A stretch of DNA of 64,000 bases from JACCXG01 sp963717745 (GCA_963717745.1 CAVQXJ010000013.1:1116001-1180000), one strand, 5' to 3'. Shown: positions 46,943 to 58,061, counted from the stretch's first letter. The notes: a model not told the origin generated them from the sequence alone. A program made the numbers and translations.

Positions 46943-47182
46943 TCAAATCCCAAGCTCCAAATCCCAATCTCCAACCACTCCCAACTCCCAACTCCCAAAC
47001 GACTCCCAAGCTCCAAATCCCAACTCCCAACTCCCAACTCCCAACTCCTCTCGAGGTCCAAATCCCCAACCGCCCAGGACCCCTCACTCCGAGCCGGAGA
47101 TTGGGCGTTGGGATTTGGGAGTTCGTTTGGGATTTGGGATTTGGGAGTGGTTGGGATTTGGGATTTGGAGCTTGGGATTTGA
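46943..47182. repeat. Repeat family A, copy 5
   Basis: Starts TCAAATCCCAAGCTCCAAAT two bases after the GH67 stop; ends TTGGAGCTTGGGATTTGA seven bases before the stop of the convergent transporter. It fills the whole gap between convergent genes. Confidence 0.9.
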
Positions 47183-47189
47183 CGACGCC

Positions 47190-48587
47190 TCACAGCAATT
47201 GCGCTGCCACGTAGTACAGCGCGAACCCTGCCATCACGATCGTCGCGATCCACAACATCACCGTCGTCCACATCGCGGGCTGGATGTCAGCAGGCACGTG
47301 GCGGTGGCGGAGGTAGATGGCGGCGATCCCGATCAGCGGCAGCATGGCTGCCTGGGCCAGGCCGCCGGCGAGCACCATCTGCACCGGCGATTCGAAGAAC
47401 CAGTAGAAGACCGGCGGCAGCACCGCCAGCACCAGCAGGAACAGGTTGCGCCACCAGAGCCGGGCGGCGGTGTCCGCCCGCTCGTAGCCGCCGCCGACGC
47501 GCACGGCGTCGGCGAACAGCCGCGAATGGGCCGCGGTCGACGCGAAGATGGTGCCGTAGAGCGTGATGACGGCGCCCGCGTAGAACAGCCACAGCGCCCA
47601 GTCGCCGAGGGTCTGCGTGTAGAGCCGCGACAGCACCTGGATGGTGTCCCGCTGCGCCGGAACGACGCCGCTCTTGTGGAGCACCCCGGCACCGAGGAGG
47701 TAAAACGCCACCGTGGCCAGGGTGTAGATCACCAGCGAGCAGAGAATGTCGAGGTGCATGACCCGGAGCCAGCCTCGGGCGCGCGCCACCCACGCCGCGG
47801 TGCCGTCGTGCGGCCCCACGTACCGCGCATAGCCCTTCTCGACGCACCAGTACGGGTATTGCACCAGCTCGGTCGCGCCGACGCCGGTGATCCCGAACAC
47901 CGCAATCGCGGTGGCGAGTCCTGCCGCCGGAAGGCCGAAGCTCAGGCCGTTCGCCAGATCCGCCGTGGTGACCGCGCCGGTCCGGCGCAGCAGCACGGCG
48001 GCGGCGCAGATGGTGAGCAGTGAAAAGAACCCGACCTTGACCAGCGCCAGCTTCTCGATGCGGGCGTAGCCGCCCCCCAGCAGCACGCTGATGGTGATGA
48101 GCATGCAGACCGCCACCCACGCGCTGATCGAGACCTGGGGCACGAGCAGGTGCAGCACCTGCGCCACTCCGCCGTACATCCCGCCGACCTGCACCATCGT
48201 CAGCAGCACCATGACGGCCCAGACCCACACCAGCCAGCTCACGCGCAGTCGCGGCCCGGGGACCCGGTTCAGGCCCTCGAGCCCGGTGTGTCCGGTCGCA
48301 ATCGTGTATCGGCCGAGCTCCCCCTGGACCACCGGCTTGATCGCGCAACTGACCAGGATGATCCAGAGCGCCGCGAATCCGACCTGCGCGCCGAGCGTGG
48401 TGGTCGCAATCAGCTCGCCCGATCCGACGATGGAGGCGGCGAGCACCATCCCGGGTCCGATCCGCCGCAGCGCTTTGCCCAGCGACAGCGGCGGCGCCTC
48501 AATGGCGTCCGGGGTCAGGATGTAGGGGTTGTGCGCCGCCGATGGATCACGGTGAACAGCGGGGCGGGGTGCGGCGGCGGTGGTCAT
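47190..48587 (-). CDS. Nramp-related transporter with altered metal-site motifs
   Basis: A 465-aa, 11-helix inner-membrane protein of the Nramp/APC fold. Helix 1 reads GPGMVLAASIVGSGELIATT where metal transporters have DPGN; helix 6 reads GITGVGATELVQYPYWC where they have (A)MPH. Both metal-contact motifs are thus missing, as in Nramp-related subfamilies whose substrates differ (e.g. magnesium-type NRMTs) or are unknown. The rest is intact (YTIATGHTGLEGLNRVPGPR, TIFASTAAHSRLFADAVRVG). Flanked by family A repeats on both sides. Substrate not assignable. Confidence 0.85.
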   Translation of the reverse strand: MTTAAAPRPAVHRDPSAAHNPYILTPDAIEAPPLSLGKALRRIGPGMVLAASIVGSGELIATTTLGAQVGFAALWIILVSCAIKPVVQGELGRYTIATGHTGLEGLNRVPGPRLRVSWLVWVWAVMVLLTMVQVGGMYGGVAQVLHLLVPQVSISAWVAVCMLITISVLLGGGYARIEKLALVKVGFFSLLTICAAAVLLRRTGAVTTADLANGLSFGLPAAGLATAIAVFGITGVGATELVQYPYWCVEKGYARYVGPHDGTAAWVARARGWLRVMHLDILCSLVIYTLATVAFYLLGAGVLHKSGVVPAQRDTIQVLSRLYTQTLGDWALWLFYAGAVITLYGTIFASTAAHSRLFADAVRVGGGYERADTAARLWWRNLFLLVLAVLPPVFYWFFESPVQMVLAGGLAQAAMLPLIGIAAIYLRHRHVPADIQPAMWTTVMLWIATIVMAGFALYYVAAQLL

Positions 48588-48611
48588 GGGGGCGCGGGGA
48601 CCATAGCACCT

Positions 48612-48868
48612 TCAAATCCCAAGCTCCAAATCCCAAGCTCCAACCACTCCCAAATCCCAAATCCCAAAGGACTCCCAAATTCCAAGCTCCAAATCCCAAA
48701 TCCCATCCCAAATCCCATCCCAAATCCCAACTACTCCCAAGTCCCAAATTCCCAACCGCTCCCGAAGCCTCACTCCGAGCTGGAGATTGGGCGTTGGGAT
48801 TTGGGAGTTCGTTTGGGATTTGGGAGTTGGGAGTGGTTGGGATTTGGGATTTGGAGCTTGGGATTTGA
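48612..48868. repeat. Repeat family A, copy 6
   Basis: The longest copy. Left arm TCAAATCCCAAGCTCCAAAT; inner words CAAATCCCATCC appear three times near 48700-48725, local tandem growth. Right arm ends TTGGAGCTTGGGATTTGA five bases before the stop of the Gfo/Idh/MocA gene. It occupies the upstream region of the transporter gene. Confidence 0.9.
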
Positions 48869-48873
48869 CGACC

Positions 48874-49986
48874 TTACGCCGACAGCGGCAGCGACACCGG
48901 CACGCCCCCATGCGCCGCCGAGCGGTCCGCTGCGATGCAGATCTCCATGGTCTTATGAGCGTCGAACACGTTGAGCATCGTCTCGCGTCCCTGCAGCACG
49001 CAGTCGACGAGCTCATCGATCTCAGCCTGGAACGGATGATGGCTGACGTCGGCGGAATTGGGGGTCGGACACTTGATCAGGATGCCGGGACGGCCGGCGG
49101 CGTCCGCGCCGGCTTCCAGCTGGACGTCGGGGAACGGGTTGGCGGCCTGCAACGCCTCGAGATCGAGCGGCGTCTTCTCCCACTGCAGCAGGTCCTGCCG
49201 GAGCGTCGCCTTGTCGCCCATCAGCTCGATCTGGAAGTTGTAGGGCATCATGAAATCGGTCGAACTGGTCACGTGCCCGAGCGCGCCCCCTTCCATCGCG
49301 AGGTTGACCAGGATCGAGGTCGGCCACTCGTAGCCCTCGGTGAAGTGGGTCTGCAGGGCGCTGACCGCGACTGCCTCGCGGCCCGAACACCAGCGCAGCG
49401 CGTCGACCGCGTGACAGCCGGCGGCGAGCAGGTGGCTGCCCCCGGTCTCGACGGTGCGGACCCAGTCCCACCCCGAATACCAGTCGGTGACGCGGGACAG
49501 ATACTGCACGCGCGCGAACCGGATGGTGCCGAGGGTGCCCGACTCGCGCAGCCAGTGGGCGAACTTCAGCAGCGCGTTGTATCGCAGCTCGAACGACACG
49601 ATGGTGCGCACGCCGGCCCGTTGCACCGCGTCGCCAATCCGGGTCAGCTCCGGCATCGTGAGGCCGGTCGGCTTCTCGAGGAGGATGTGCTTGCCGGCCT
49701 CGGCGGCGGCGACCGCCTGGTCGGCGTGCAGATGATTCGGCGACGCGATCGAGACGATGTCGACGTCCGGGGCGGCGAGGAGCTCGTCGTAGCTGCGTGC
49801 GATGCGCGCGTGGGGCAGATCGACCTTGTGCCGGGCCGCACTGGCCCGGGTCCGTGGTTCGTCCCCGCCGCCGAACAGCCAGGTCACTTCGGTGTGAGGA
49901 TTCTTCTGAAACGCCTGAATATGCTGCGCGCCGCACCAGCCGACGCCGCAGATTCCGACCCCAAGCTTTCCGTTTGCAGTGGGCAT
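48874..49986 (-). CDS. Gfo/Idh/MocA-family sugar oxidoreductase
   Basis: NAD(P)-dependent enzyme of 370 aa. Rossmann motif GICGVGWCGAQHIQAF, the family EKP motif (ILLEKPTGLTMPEL) and the catalytic-region His in GGSHLLAAGCHAVDALRW. Full length for the family. Divergent from the propeller-cytochrome gene with a 159-bp spacer, and near a DUF1080 protein. Enzymes of this family make or reduce 3-keto sugars, which suits that context. No signal peptide, so cytosolic. Confidence 0.92.
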   Translation of the reverse strand: MPTANGKLGVGICGVGWCGAQHIQAFQKNPHTEVTWLFGGGDEPRTRASAARHKVDLPHARIARSYDELLAAPDVDIVSIASPNHLHADQAVAAAEAGKHILLEKPTGLTMPELTRIGDAVQRAGVRTIVSFELRYNALLKFAHWLRESGTLGTIRFARVQYLSRVTDWYSGWDWVRTVETGGSHLLAAGCHAVDALRWCSGREAVAVSALQTHFTEGYEWPTSILVNLAMEGGALGHVTSSTDFMMPYNFQIELMGDKATLRQDLLQWEKTPLDLEALQAANPFPDVQLEAGADAAGRPGILIKCPTPNSADVSHHPFQAEIDELVDCVLQGRETMLNVFDAHKTMEICIAADRSAAHGGVPVSLPLSA

Positions 49987-50145
49987 AGGGGGAAGAAGAT
50001 ATCAGCTGTCGCCGACGTTCGCGGCGCGAGCTTTAGCTGCGCCGTCGATCCGCCGAATCAGCAATGGGGTTGGGTGAGGGCTGTGGCGCTGAGCTGAAGC
50101 TCCGCGCTGGGAACGTCTCTGAAAGCGGTAAAGTAGGGCCGGATT

Positions 50146-53100
50146 ATGACTCGCCCAGCATTTTCTCCCGAGTGGCTCGCCGTTGCCGGCGGGCTCGTTC
50201 TTTTTGCTTCCGCCGCGTCGATCGTCGCGACCAGCGACCAGGCTGCCCCACCCGCCGGGTCCAAACCGGCAGGCCAGGTGCGGCTGGCGACGGCCGAGGC
50301 CGCGACGGCGGCCGCCGCGGTCCGCAAGAGCGTCAACGTCGAGATGCCGGCCGGCGTCGAGCTGACGCTCTGGGCGTCGGAGCGGCTCATCACCGATCCG
50401 ATCGCCATCGACGTCGATGCCGACGGCACCGCCTACGTGATCAGCTCGAGCCGTGCGAATCTGCCGCTCGACATCCGCGGCCATGCCGACTGGCTCCCGA
50501 TCGTCCACACGCTGAAGTCGACCGAGGCGCTGCGGGAGTTCTACCGGAAGGATCTCGCGCCCGCGAACAGCGCGCGCAACACCTGGATCCCCGACCTCAA
50601 CAAGGACGGCTCCCGCGACGAACGGGACCTCTCCGAGTTCAAGGACCGGATCGTCCGCATCCAGGACACCGACGGCGACGGCATCGCCGATGCGTCGCGG
50701 GTGATGAAGGAAGGATTCAGCGAGGATCCGACCTGGGACGTCGGCGGCGGCATCCTGAGCCACGGCGGCGATCTCTTTTTCGGCATGGCCCCTGGTGTGT
50801 TCCGGCTGCGCGACAACAACGGCGACGGCGTGCTCGATACCGAGACGCCGATCAGCCTCGGATACAGCACCCACATGGCGTTCGCCGGTCACGGGATTTC
50901 GGGTGTGATGCTCGGTCCCGACGGTCGGTTGTATTGGGAAGTCGGCGACATCGGCTTCAACGTCGTCGACAAGAGCGGCAAGCGGTGGGTCTATCCGAGC
51001 CAGGGCGCCGTCCTCCGTTCCGAGCTCGATGGCTCGGGGTTCGAAGTGTTCGCCGCCGGCATCCGGAACCTGCAGGAGTTCACGTTCGACGAGCACGGCA
51101 ACCTGATGAGCGTGGACAACGACGGCGACCACGACGGCGAGAGCGAGCGGGTCCTGTATATCCCGTACGGATCGGAGACCGGCTGGCGATCGAACTGGCA
51201 GTACGGCAAATACACCGACGCGCGCAACAACCGCTACAACGTCTGGATGGACGAAGGGCTGTACAAGCCCCGACACGATCGACAGGCCGCCTACATCCTG
51301 CCGACCGTGAAGTCCTGGCACGCCGGCCCCTCGGGCATGGTCTACAACCCGGGCACCGCGCTGTCGGACGAGTGGCGCAACTACCACTTCGTCACCAGCT
51401 TTCCCGGCGGTTCATCGAACGCCCGTGTCATCGGGTTCCGGCTGAAGGAAAGCGGCGCCGGCGTGACCTACGAAGATGAGAAGCTGCTGCTGCGGGGCGT
51501 GCTGGCGATCGGGATGCGGTTCGGGGCCGAAGGCGCCTTGTATCTGACCGACTGGATGACCGGCTGGACGGCGAAGGACAAGGGACGCATCTGGAAGCTC
51601 GACACCCCGGCCGCCGCGGGGAGCGCGGTGCGCAAGGAAGTGCAGACTCTGCTGCGGGCCGACTTGCGCAGCCGCCCGGTCGACGGCGTGTCGAGCCTGC
51701 TGCGCCACGCCGACATGCGGATTCGGCAGAAGGCACAGTTCGAGCTGGCGCGTCGCGGTGACCTGGCGCCGTTCCAGGCGACGGCCCGCGACGCGGCGGC
51801 CGGCCTCGGCCGGCTCCACGCGATCTGGGGCATCGCCCAGGTTGCGCGCCGGCAGCCCGCTCATGCCGCCCAGCTCGCCGAGTTCCTCGGCGACACAGAC
51901 CCGGAAGTGCGGGCCCAGGCGGCCAAGATGATTGGCGACGTGCGCTACGCCGCCGCCGGCGATCGCCTCGTGCCGCTGCTCGCCGATGCGGCGCCGCGGG
52001 TGCAGTTCTTCGCCGCCGAGGCCCTCGGCCGCATCGCCTACAAGCCGGCCGCGAGCGCGCTGGTGAGCATGCTCGTCAAGAACGACGATCGCGACGTCTA
52101 CCTTCGCCATGCCGGCAGCCTCGCGCTGGCCTCGATCGGCGATGCCGGCGGCGCTCGAAGCGCTGGCGCAGCACGAGTCCCGGTCGGTTCGTCTGGCCGC
52201 GGTCGTGGCGCTGCGCCGGATGCGGCACGCGGGCGTCGCCCGCTTCCTCGCCGACAAGGACGAAGTGGTGGTCGTCGAAGCCGCGCGCGCCGTGAATGAC
52301 GACGGCGGGATCGACGGCGCCGTGCCGGCGCTGGGCGCCACGCTCGGTGAGGCGCGGTTCACCAGCGAGCCGCTGCTGCGCCGGGCGATCAGCGCAAACC
52401 TGCGGGTCGGGACCGCGGCCGCGGCGGAGCGGGTGGCGGCGTTCGCGGCCGACCCGGCCCGGCCGGCCGCGCTCCGCGCCGAAGCCGTCTCGACGCTCGG
52501 CGTGTGGCCGTCACCTTCACCGCTGGACCGGGTGGACGGGTATCACCTCGGCACCGCGATGCAGCAGGCGCGCGACGCCGCCGCGGCGCGGCAGGCGATC
52601 CGGAAGATGATCGAGGCGCTGCCGAAGGCCGAGAGCGCGCCCGAGATACGGGTGGCGCTCGCCGAGGCCGCCGGCCGTCTCGAAGTCGCGGAGGCCGTGC
52701 CTACCCTGCACGCGCAGCTGAAAGGCGATGCGTCGGTGGACGTCCGGCTGGCGTCGCTGCGGGCGCTGCAGGCGTTGAAGGTGAGCGACATCGACGAGGT
52801 GATGAAGACCGCGCTCGCCGACAAGGACCCGGCCGTCCGCAAGGCGGCGCTGGGCATTCTCCCGGGACTGGCGATGTCCTCCGCCGCAAAGGTGCAGCAG
52901 CTGACGTCGGTGATCAAGACCGGCTCGCTCGGCGAGCGGCAGGGAGCGATGGAAGTCATGGGAACGCTCCGCACCGCCGAGTCACGCGAGGCGCTGGGTC
53001 AGTATTTCGACGAGCTCCAGGCCGGCAAGCTGGCGCCGGAGCTGCAGATCGATCTCGCCGAAGCCGCGCAGACCGACGGGGCGCCGGCGTTGACCGCGCG

Positions 53101-53591
53101 CCTGGACGCCTTCCGCAAGAGCAAAGGTGCCGAGACGGTGACCGGCGCACTGCGCGAGGCGCTGCGGCACCGGCGGCGATTCGCGCCGCGGCGCGCAGGT
53201 CGTCTTCGGCAATCCGGCGGCCGAGTGCTCGCGGTGCCACACGTTCCAGGGCACTGCGGCCAACGTCGGGCCGAACCTGTCGAAGGTCGGGGGCAGCCTG
53301 ACCCGCGACCAGCTGATCGAGTCGCTGCTCGAACCGAGCGCGCGGATTGCGCCCGGCTTCGGCACGGTCGGCATCACCCAGCGCAAAGGCCCGCGCATCG
53401 TCGGCATGCTGCGCGAAGAGACCCCCACCCATGTCGTCATCATGGAAGGGACGCCGCCGGTCGAACGCCGGATCGCGAAGAGCGAGATCGCCGAGCGCAG
53501 CAACCCGGTGTCGCCCATGCCGCCATACGGCTTGATCTTGAAGCCCCGGGAGATTCGGGACATCGTCGAGTTCTTGAGCGTACTGAAATGA
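50146..53591 (+). CDS. Secreted PQQ-dehydrogenase-like propeller / HEAT-repeat / cytochrome c fusion, frameshifted
   Basis: About 1148 aa in three parts. A signal anchor (WLAVAGGLVLFASAASIVAT) and a six-bladed propeller of the membrane-bound dehydrogenase type (VELTLWASERLITDPIAIDV, GPDGRLYWEVGDIGFNV, NGAGIRNLQ-like AAGIRNLQEFTFDEHGNLMS, TGWRSNWQYGK). HEAT-like helical repeats from about residue 490 (DPEVRAQAAKMIGDVRYAAA). A C-terminal cytochrome c domain with heme motif CSRCH (53226-53240) and FGTVGITQRKGPRIVGMLRE. Frame changes near 52145 and 53180. Such fusions are common in Planctomycetes and Acidobacteria and probably oxidise sugars in the periplasm. It overlaps no neighbour; the DUF1080 gene follows by 16 bp. 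Confidence 0.9.
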
Positions 53592-53607
53592 CCTGGAGCC
53601 ACTAACG

Positions 53608-54501
53608 ATGCGATCACGTCGAGTCTTCATCTCTCTGAGCGCGGTGCTCTCCCTGGCCGCCGGCACCGCTGTCCTCTCCCAGTCCGGCGCGAGCACCGGC
53701 GCGGTCCCAAAGGCCGATCCCAAAGAGTGGATTCAGCTGTTCAACGGCAAGAACCTCGACGGCTGGACCCCCAAGTTCGCGAAGCACGATCTCGGCGAGA
53801 ACTACAACAACACGTTTCGTGTGGAAGATGGCCTGCTGAAGGTCCGCTACGACAAGTGGGAGACGTTCAACGGCGAGTTCGGGCACATGTTCTACAAGGA
53901 CCCGTTCAGCTATTACGTCATCGGCGCCGAATACCGGTTCGTGGAGGACCAGGTGAAAGGCGCGGGCCCAAGCCTGTCCTGGGCGATCCGCAACAACGGC
54001 CTGATGCTGCACTCGCCGGATCCGAAGACGATGCTGAAGGATCAGGATTTTCCGATTTCGATCGAGGTGCAGCTGCTGGGCGGCTTCGGGAAGCCCCGCA
54101 GCACCGCCAACCTGTGCACCCCCGGCACCAACGTGGTGATGGACGGCAAGCTCGACACCCGGCACTGCATCAACTCGAAGTCCAAGACCTTCGAAGGCGA
54201 CCAGTGGGTGCGGGTCGAAGTGCTGGTGCACGGCGACGAGCTGATGCGCCATCTCGTCAATGGGGAGCCGGTGCTCGAGTACACCAAGCCGCAGATCGGC
54301 GGCGGCAACGTCAGCCCGGTCGATCCCAAGGTCAAAGTCGACGGCACGCCGCTGACCGGCGGCTACATCTCGATCCAGGCCGAGACCGCGCCGATCGACT
54401 TCCGCAAGATCGAGGTGCTCAACCTCGAGGGGTGCATGGACACGAAGGCGAAGAATTTCAAGGCCTACTACGTGAAGGACAACCCGAAGGCCTGCCGCTG
54501 A
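53608..54501 (+). CDS. Secreted DUF1080 protein, 3-keto-disaccharide hydrolase-like
   Basis: A 297-aa protein with signal peptide (RRVFISLSAVLSLAAGTAVL) and the concanavalin-like DUF1080 fold: EWIQLFNGKNLDGWTPKFAK, NTFRVEDGLLKVRYDKW, WVRVEVLVHGDELMRHLVNG and GYISIQAETAPIDFRKIEVL. Members hydrolyse 3-keto-glycosides. It lies 16 bp after the propeller-cytochrome gene, so both are in one operon, opposite a Gfo/Idh/MocA enzyme. Together they suggest periplasmic oxidation of a glycoside at C3 followed by cleavage. Confidence 0.92.
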   Translation: MRSRRVFISLSAVLSLAAGTAVLSQSGASTGAVPKADPKEWIQLFNGKNLDGWTPKFAKHDLGENYNNTFRVEDGLLKVRYDKWETFNGEFGHMFYKDPFSYYVIGAEYRFVEDQVKGAGPSLSWAIRNNGLMLHSPDPKTMLKDQDFPISIEVQLLGGFGKPRSTANLCTPGTNVVMDGKLDTRHCINSKSKTFEGDQWVRVEVLVHGDELMRHLVNGEPVLEYTKPQIGGGNVSPVDPKVKVDGTPLTGGYISIQAETAPIDFRKIEVLNLEGCMDTKAKNFKAYYVKDNPKACR

Positions 54502-54513
54502 CCCGTCGCGTCG

Positions 54514-54625
54514 GGTGTCAGGCAGTGAATCGTGAACAGCGGCTCGGTGTCAGGCAGTGAATCGTGAAAGTCGTCGCGACGACTGTTCACGATTCACTGC
54601 CTGACACCGCCCGTGCCTGACACCG
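54514..54625. repeat. Repeat family D, copy 2
   Basis: Two direct GTGTCAGGCAGTGAATCGTG units (54516 and 54553), a central palindrome GTCGTCGCGACGAC, then the inverse TTCACGATTCACTGCCTGAC and a last GCCTGACACC. It lies between the DUF1080 gene and the TonB receptor. Confidence 0.85.
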
Positions 54626-54659
54626 CCCGCGCGCGGAGACTCGATCGGAGAGGTGATTC

Positions 54660-57600
54660 ATGATGCAGCGCGTGCGCTTCGTGGCGGCCCTGGTCGGTGT
54701 CCTCGCGCTGGTGGACGCGGGCCTGGGCGCGCAGGTCAATAGCGGGACCCTGGTCGGGTCTGTCCGTGACGCCAACGGCGTGGTCCCTGGCGCGTCGGTG
54801 ACGATTCGCGAGGTCAGCCGGGGAACGTCGAACACCTACGTGACCGACGAGAGCGGGAGCTATACCGCCCCGTTCCTGAGCCCCGGCACCTACACCGTCG
54901 AAGTGAACGTCCAGGGCTTCCGGCGCTGGCGGCGGGAGGGCGTGATCCTGCAGGTCAACCAGCAAGCGCGCGTGGACGTCACCCTGGAAGTGGGCGGCAT
55001 CGAGGAGACCACGACCGTCGTGGCCGAAGCGCCGCTGCTCAGGATGGATTCGTCCGAGGTCGGGACGGTGATCGAGGAGCGCGCGATCAAGGAGCTGCCG
55101 CTGAACGGCCGCAACTTCGCGGCCCTGGTCTACCTGACGCCGGGCATCACCCCCGGCCAGGCCAACGAGAACCTGTCCGGCGCCAGCACCTTCAACCCGC
55201 GCGGCGCGTCGAACTTCAACGCGCTCGGCCATCAGGCCAACGCCAACGGCTGGCTGATCGACGGCATCGACAACAACGAGTACACCTTCAACACCGTCAT
55301 CATCGCCCCGTCGGTCGAGCAGGTGCGCGAGTTCAAGGTGCTGTCGGGGGTGTTCTCGGCGGAGTTCGGCCGCGGCGCCGGCGTGGTGTCGGTGGCGACC
55401 AAATCGGGCAGCAACCTGCTGCACGGCACCGTGTTCGAGTACCTGCGCAACGACGCCTTCGATGCGCGCAACTTCTTCGTGCGCAAGGTGGCGGGCGCCG
55501 ACGGCAGCCTGATCAAGGATCCGAAGCCGGCGCTCGATCGGCATCAGTTCGGCGTGGCGGTCGGCGGGCCGCTCGTCCAGAACCGCACCTTCTTCTTCGC
55601 CGACTACGCCGGGCTGAAGGAGAAGCGCGGCCAGGTGTTCGTCAACACCGTGCCGACCGCCCGCACGCGGGTCGGTGACTTCAGCGACTTCCGCGATACC
55701 AGCGGCAACCTGATCCCGATCTTCGACCCGCTCACCACCCGGCGCAATCCGGCCTTCGATTCGGCGCGGCCGGTGAGCGCGGCCAATCCGGAGTTCCTGC
55801 GCGATCCGTTCCCCGGCAACGTCATTCCCGCCGGCCGGATCAACCAGGTCGGGATGAACGTCGCGAGCATCTACCCGCTGCCGAACGCTGCCGGCAACTT
55901 CAACAACTACACCTCCACCGTCAACCGCGACACCACCGACAACGTGTTCTCCGGCCGCATCGATCACCAGGCGTCGTCGAAGGACTCGTTCTTCGGACGC
56001 TTCAACTGGGGCCGTTTCAAGCTCGATGCGCCGCAGGGGCAGGCCGCCTGCTGTCTCCCGACGCCGGCCGACGCCGCGTCGAGATTCGACCTGGGGCCGT
56101 TCGTCGCCGGCATCCAGAACACGCGCCTGACCACGCATGGGGCCGCGTTCAACTACGCGCGGATCGTGTCGCCGAGCCTGATCAACGAGCTGCGGTTCGG
56201 CTACGCGCGCACCCAGCCGTTCACGTTCCAGTCCGACTTCGGCATCAACGCCGCCGACTCGCTCGGCATCCGCGGCATCAACGTCACCGAGTTCACGACC
56301 GGCCTCCCCAACATCAACGTCCCGGATATGACCGGCATCTCCGGCGGTCCGGCGTTCCTGCCGGTCAATCCCAAGCAGTTCCACTGGCAGATCGAGGACT
56401 CGCTGGTCTGGATCAAGGGCCGGCACCAGTTGAAGTTCGGGTATCGGCTGGTCGACCGCTATCCGTCGCCGTTCACCAACACCGACACCCGCGGCACCAT
56501 CAACTTCGGCCGGAACTACACGAACAATCCGGTCACCAATACCGGGGGCTCGGGGCTGGCGTCGCTGCTCACCGGCTACATCAACAGCGCGGCGCGCGGC
56601 TTCCTGCTCGAGCCGTACACGCTGCGCACCCAGGAGCACGGCCTGTTCATCCAGGACGACTTCAAGCTGAGCTCGCGGTTCACCATCAACGCCGGCCTGC
56701 GTTACGAGATCTTCGGCGCCGAGACGGAGGTGGACGACAAGATCGTCAACTTCGATCCGGTCAACCTCCGGTTGATTTACGCGGGCGAGGATGGCGCCAG
56801 CACGTCGGTCAACAAGAAGACGCAGTACTTGAACTTCGCCCCCCGGCTGGGCCTGACCTTCGATTTGCTCGGCGATCAGACGACCATTCTGCGGACCGGC
56901 TTCGGCATCACCTACTTCCCGGAGCAGCCGTCGGCGTCGAACATGATCGGGCAGCAGGTGCCGTACACCATCTCGCAGAACGTGAGCTTCGCGACCAACC
57001 CGACCGACTTCGGGCCGGTCCGGACGCTGGGCGATCCGTTCCCGGCGATCGCCCAGGTGCAGCCCCGCACGACCGCGGAGCTGCAGGCGGCCAACCCGCG
57101 CGTGCTGGGGCACTCGTTCGAGAACGAAACGCCCTACGCCGAGCAGTGGCACCTGGGCGTGGAGCGCCGGGTGATGTCCGCGCTCGCGGTGGAGATGACC
57201 TATGCCGGCAGCGCCGGCAAGCACATCATCTTCTGTTACAACCCGAACGAGCTGCAGCCGGGGATCGGGTCCGCAGGCGTCCCGCCGCCTGATCCAGCCG
57301 CTCAACCTGCTGAACAACATGCTGCAGTGCGATCCAAGGAACCGCTCGACCTACCACAGCGGTCAGCTGAAGGTGACGCAGCGGTTCCGCGGCGGTCTCC
57401 AGTTCCTCGGCAGCTACACCTACGGGAAGGCGCTCGACTACGGCGGCTCTGCGGCGAGCGGCGCCGGCGCGGTCGGCAATCCGCAGACCATCACCAACCT
57501 CGAGGCGGGTCATGGGCCGGCCGGCTTCGACGTCCGCCACCGCGCAGTGACCAGCTGGGTCTGGGAAATGCCGTGGGGGCCCGAGCGGCGCTGGCTTCGC

Positions 57601-58059
57601 AACGGCGGAGTGCTCGGCGCGATCGTGGGCGGCTGGCAATTCGCCGGCATCGCCACCTTCACCACCGGGCGGCCGTTCACGGTGTTCATGCAGAACGGCG
57701 TGAACAACGGCGCGACCAGCTGGCCGAACCGCATCGGATCCGGCAAGCTCGACGATCCGACCGTCGATCTCTGGTACAACCCGCGTGATTTCGTGGCGCC
57801 GCCGGCCAACACCTACGGCGACAGCGGCCGCGGCATCCTCTACGGTCCCGGCCACACGAACTTCGACACCTCGCTGTCGAAGCGCTTCACCGTGATCGGC
57901 CGGGCGAACGTCGAGCTCCGCTGGGACGCGTTCAACCTGCTCAACCATCCCGGCTTCGGCTTCCCGAACCAGAACTTCGATTCGCCGACCGCCGGGCGCA
58001 TCACGTCAACCTCGGTCGACAATCGATCGATGCAGTTCTCGCTGAAGTTCAATTTCTAA
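54660..58059 (+). CDS. TonB-dependent receptor, Oar-like, with carboxypeptidase-regulatory domain; frameshifted
   Basis: Outer-membrane beta-barrel of about 1132 aa. Signal peptide (VRFVAALVGVLALVDAGLGA), then the carboxypeptidase-regulatory domain (GTLVGSVRDANGVVPGASVT, SGSYTAPFLSPGTYTVEV), the plug (IKELPLNGRNFAALVYLTPG, WLIDGIDNNEYTFNTV) and a barrel ending in NRSMQFSLKFNF with the terminal Phe typical of outer-membrane proteins. One frame change near 57275. The ATG pair at 54660/54663 follows GGAGAGG. Oar-like receptors are highly expanded in Acidobacteria and import carbohydrates or peptides. Likely co-regulated with the upstream glycoside genes, though repeat family D lies between. Confidence 0.93.
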
Positions 58060-58061
58060 TT

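Noticed and set aside
43584..47087. A 1167-codon open frame on the minus strand across the GH67 gene
   Set aside because: It is antisense to a gene with complete catalytic residues; the translation is Arg/Ala/Gly/Val/His-rich low-complexity, typical of shadow frames in high-GC DNA.
54594..57320. A 908-codon open frame on the minus strand across the TonB receptor
   Set aside because: Antisense shadow; its composition is biased and shows no domain, while the plus frame has plug and barrel motifs.
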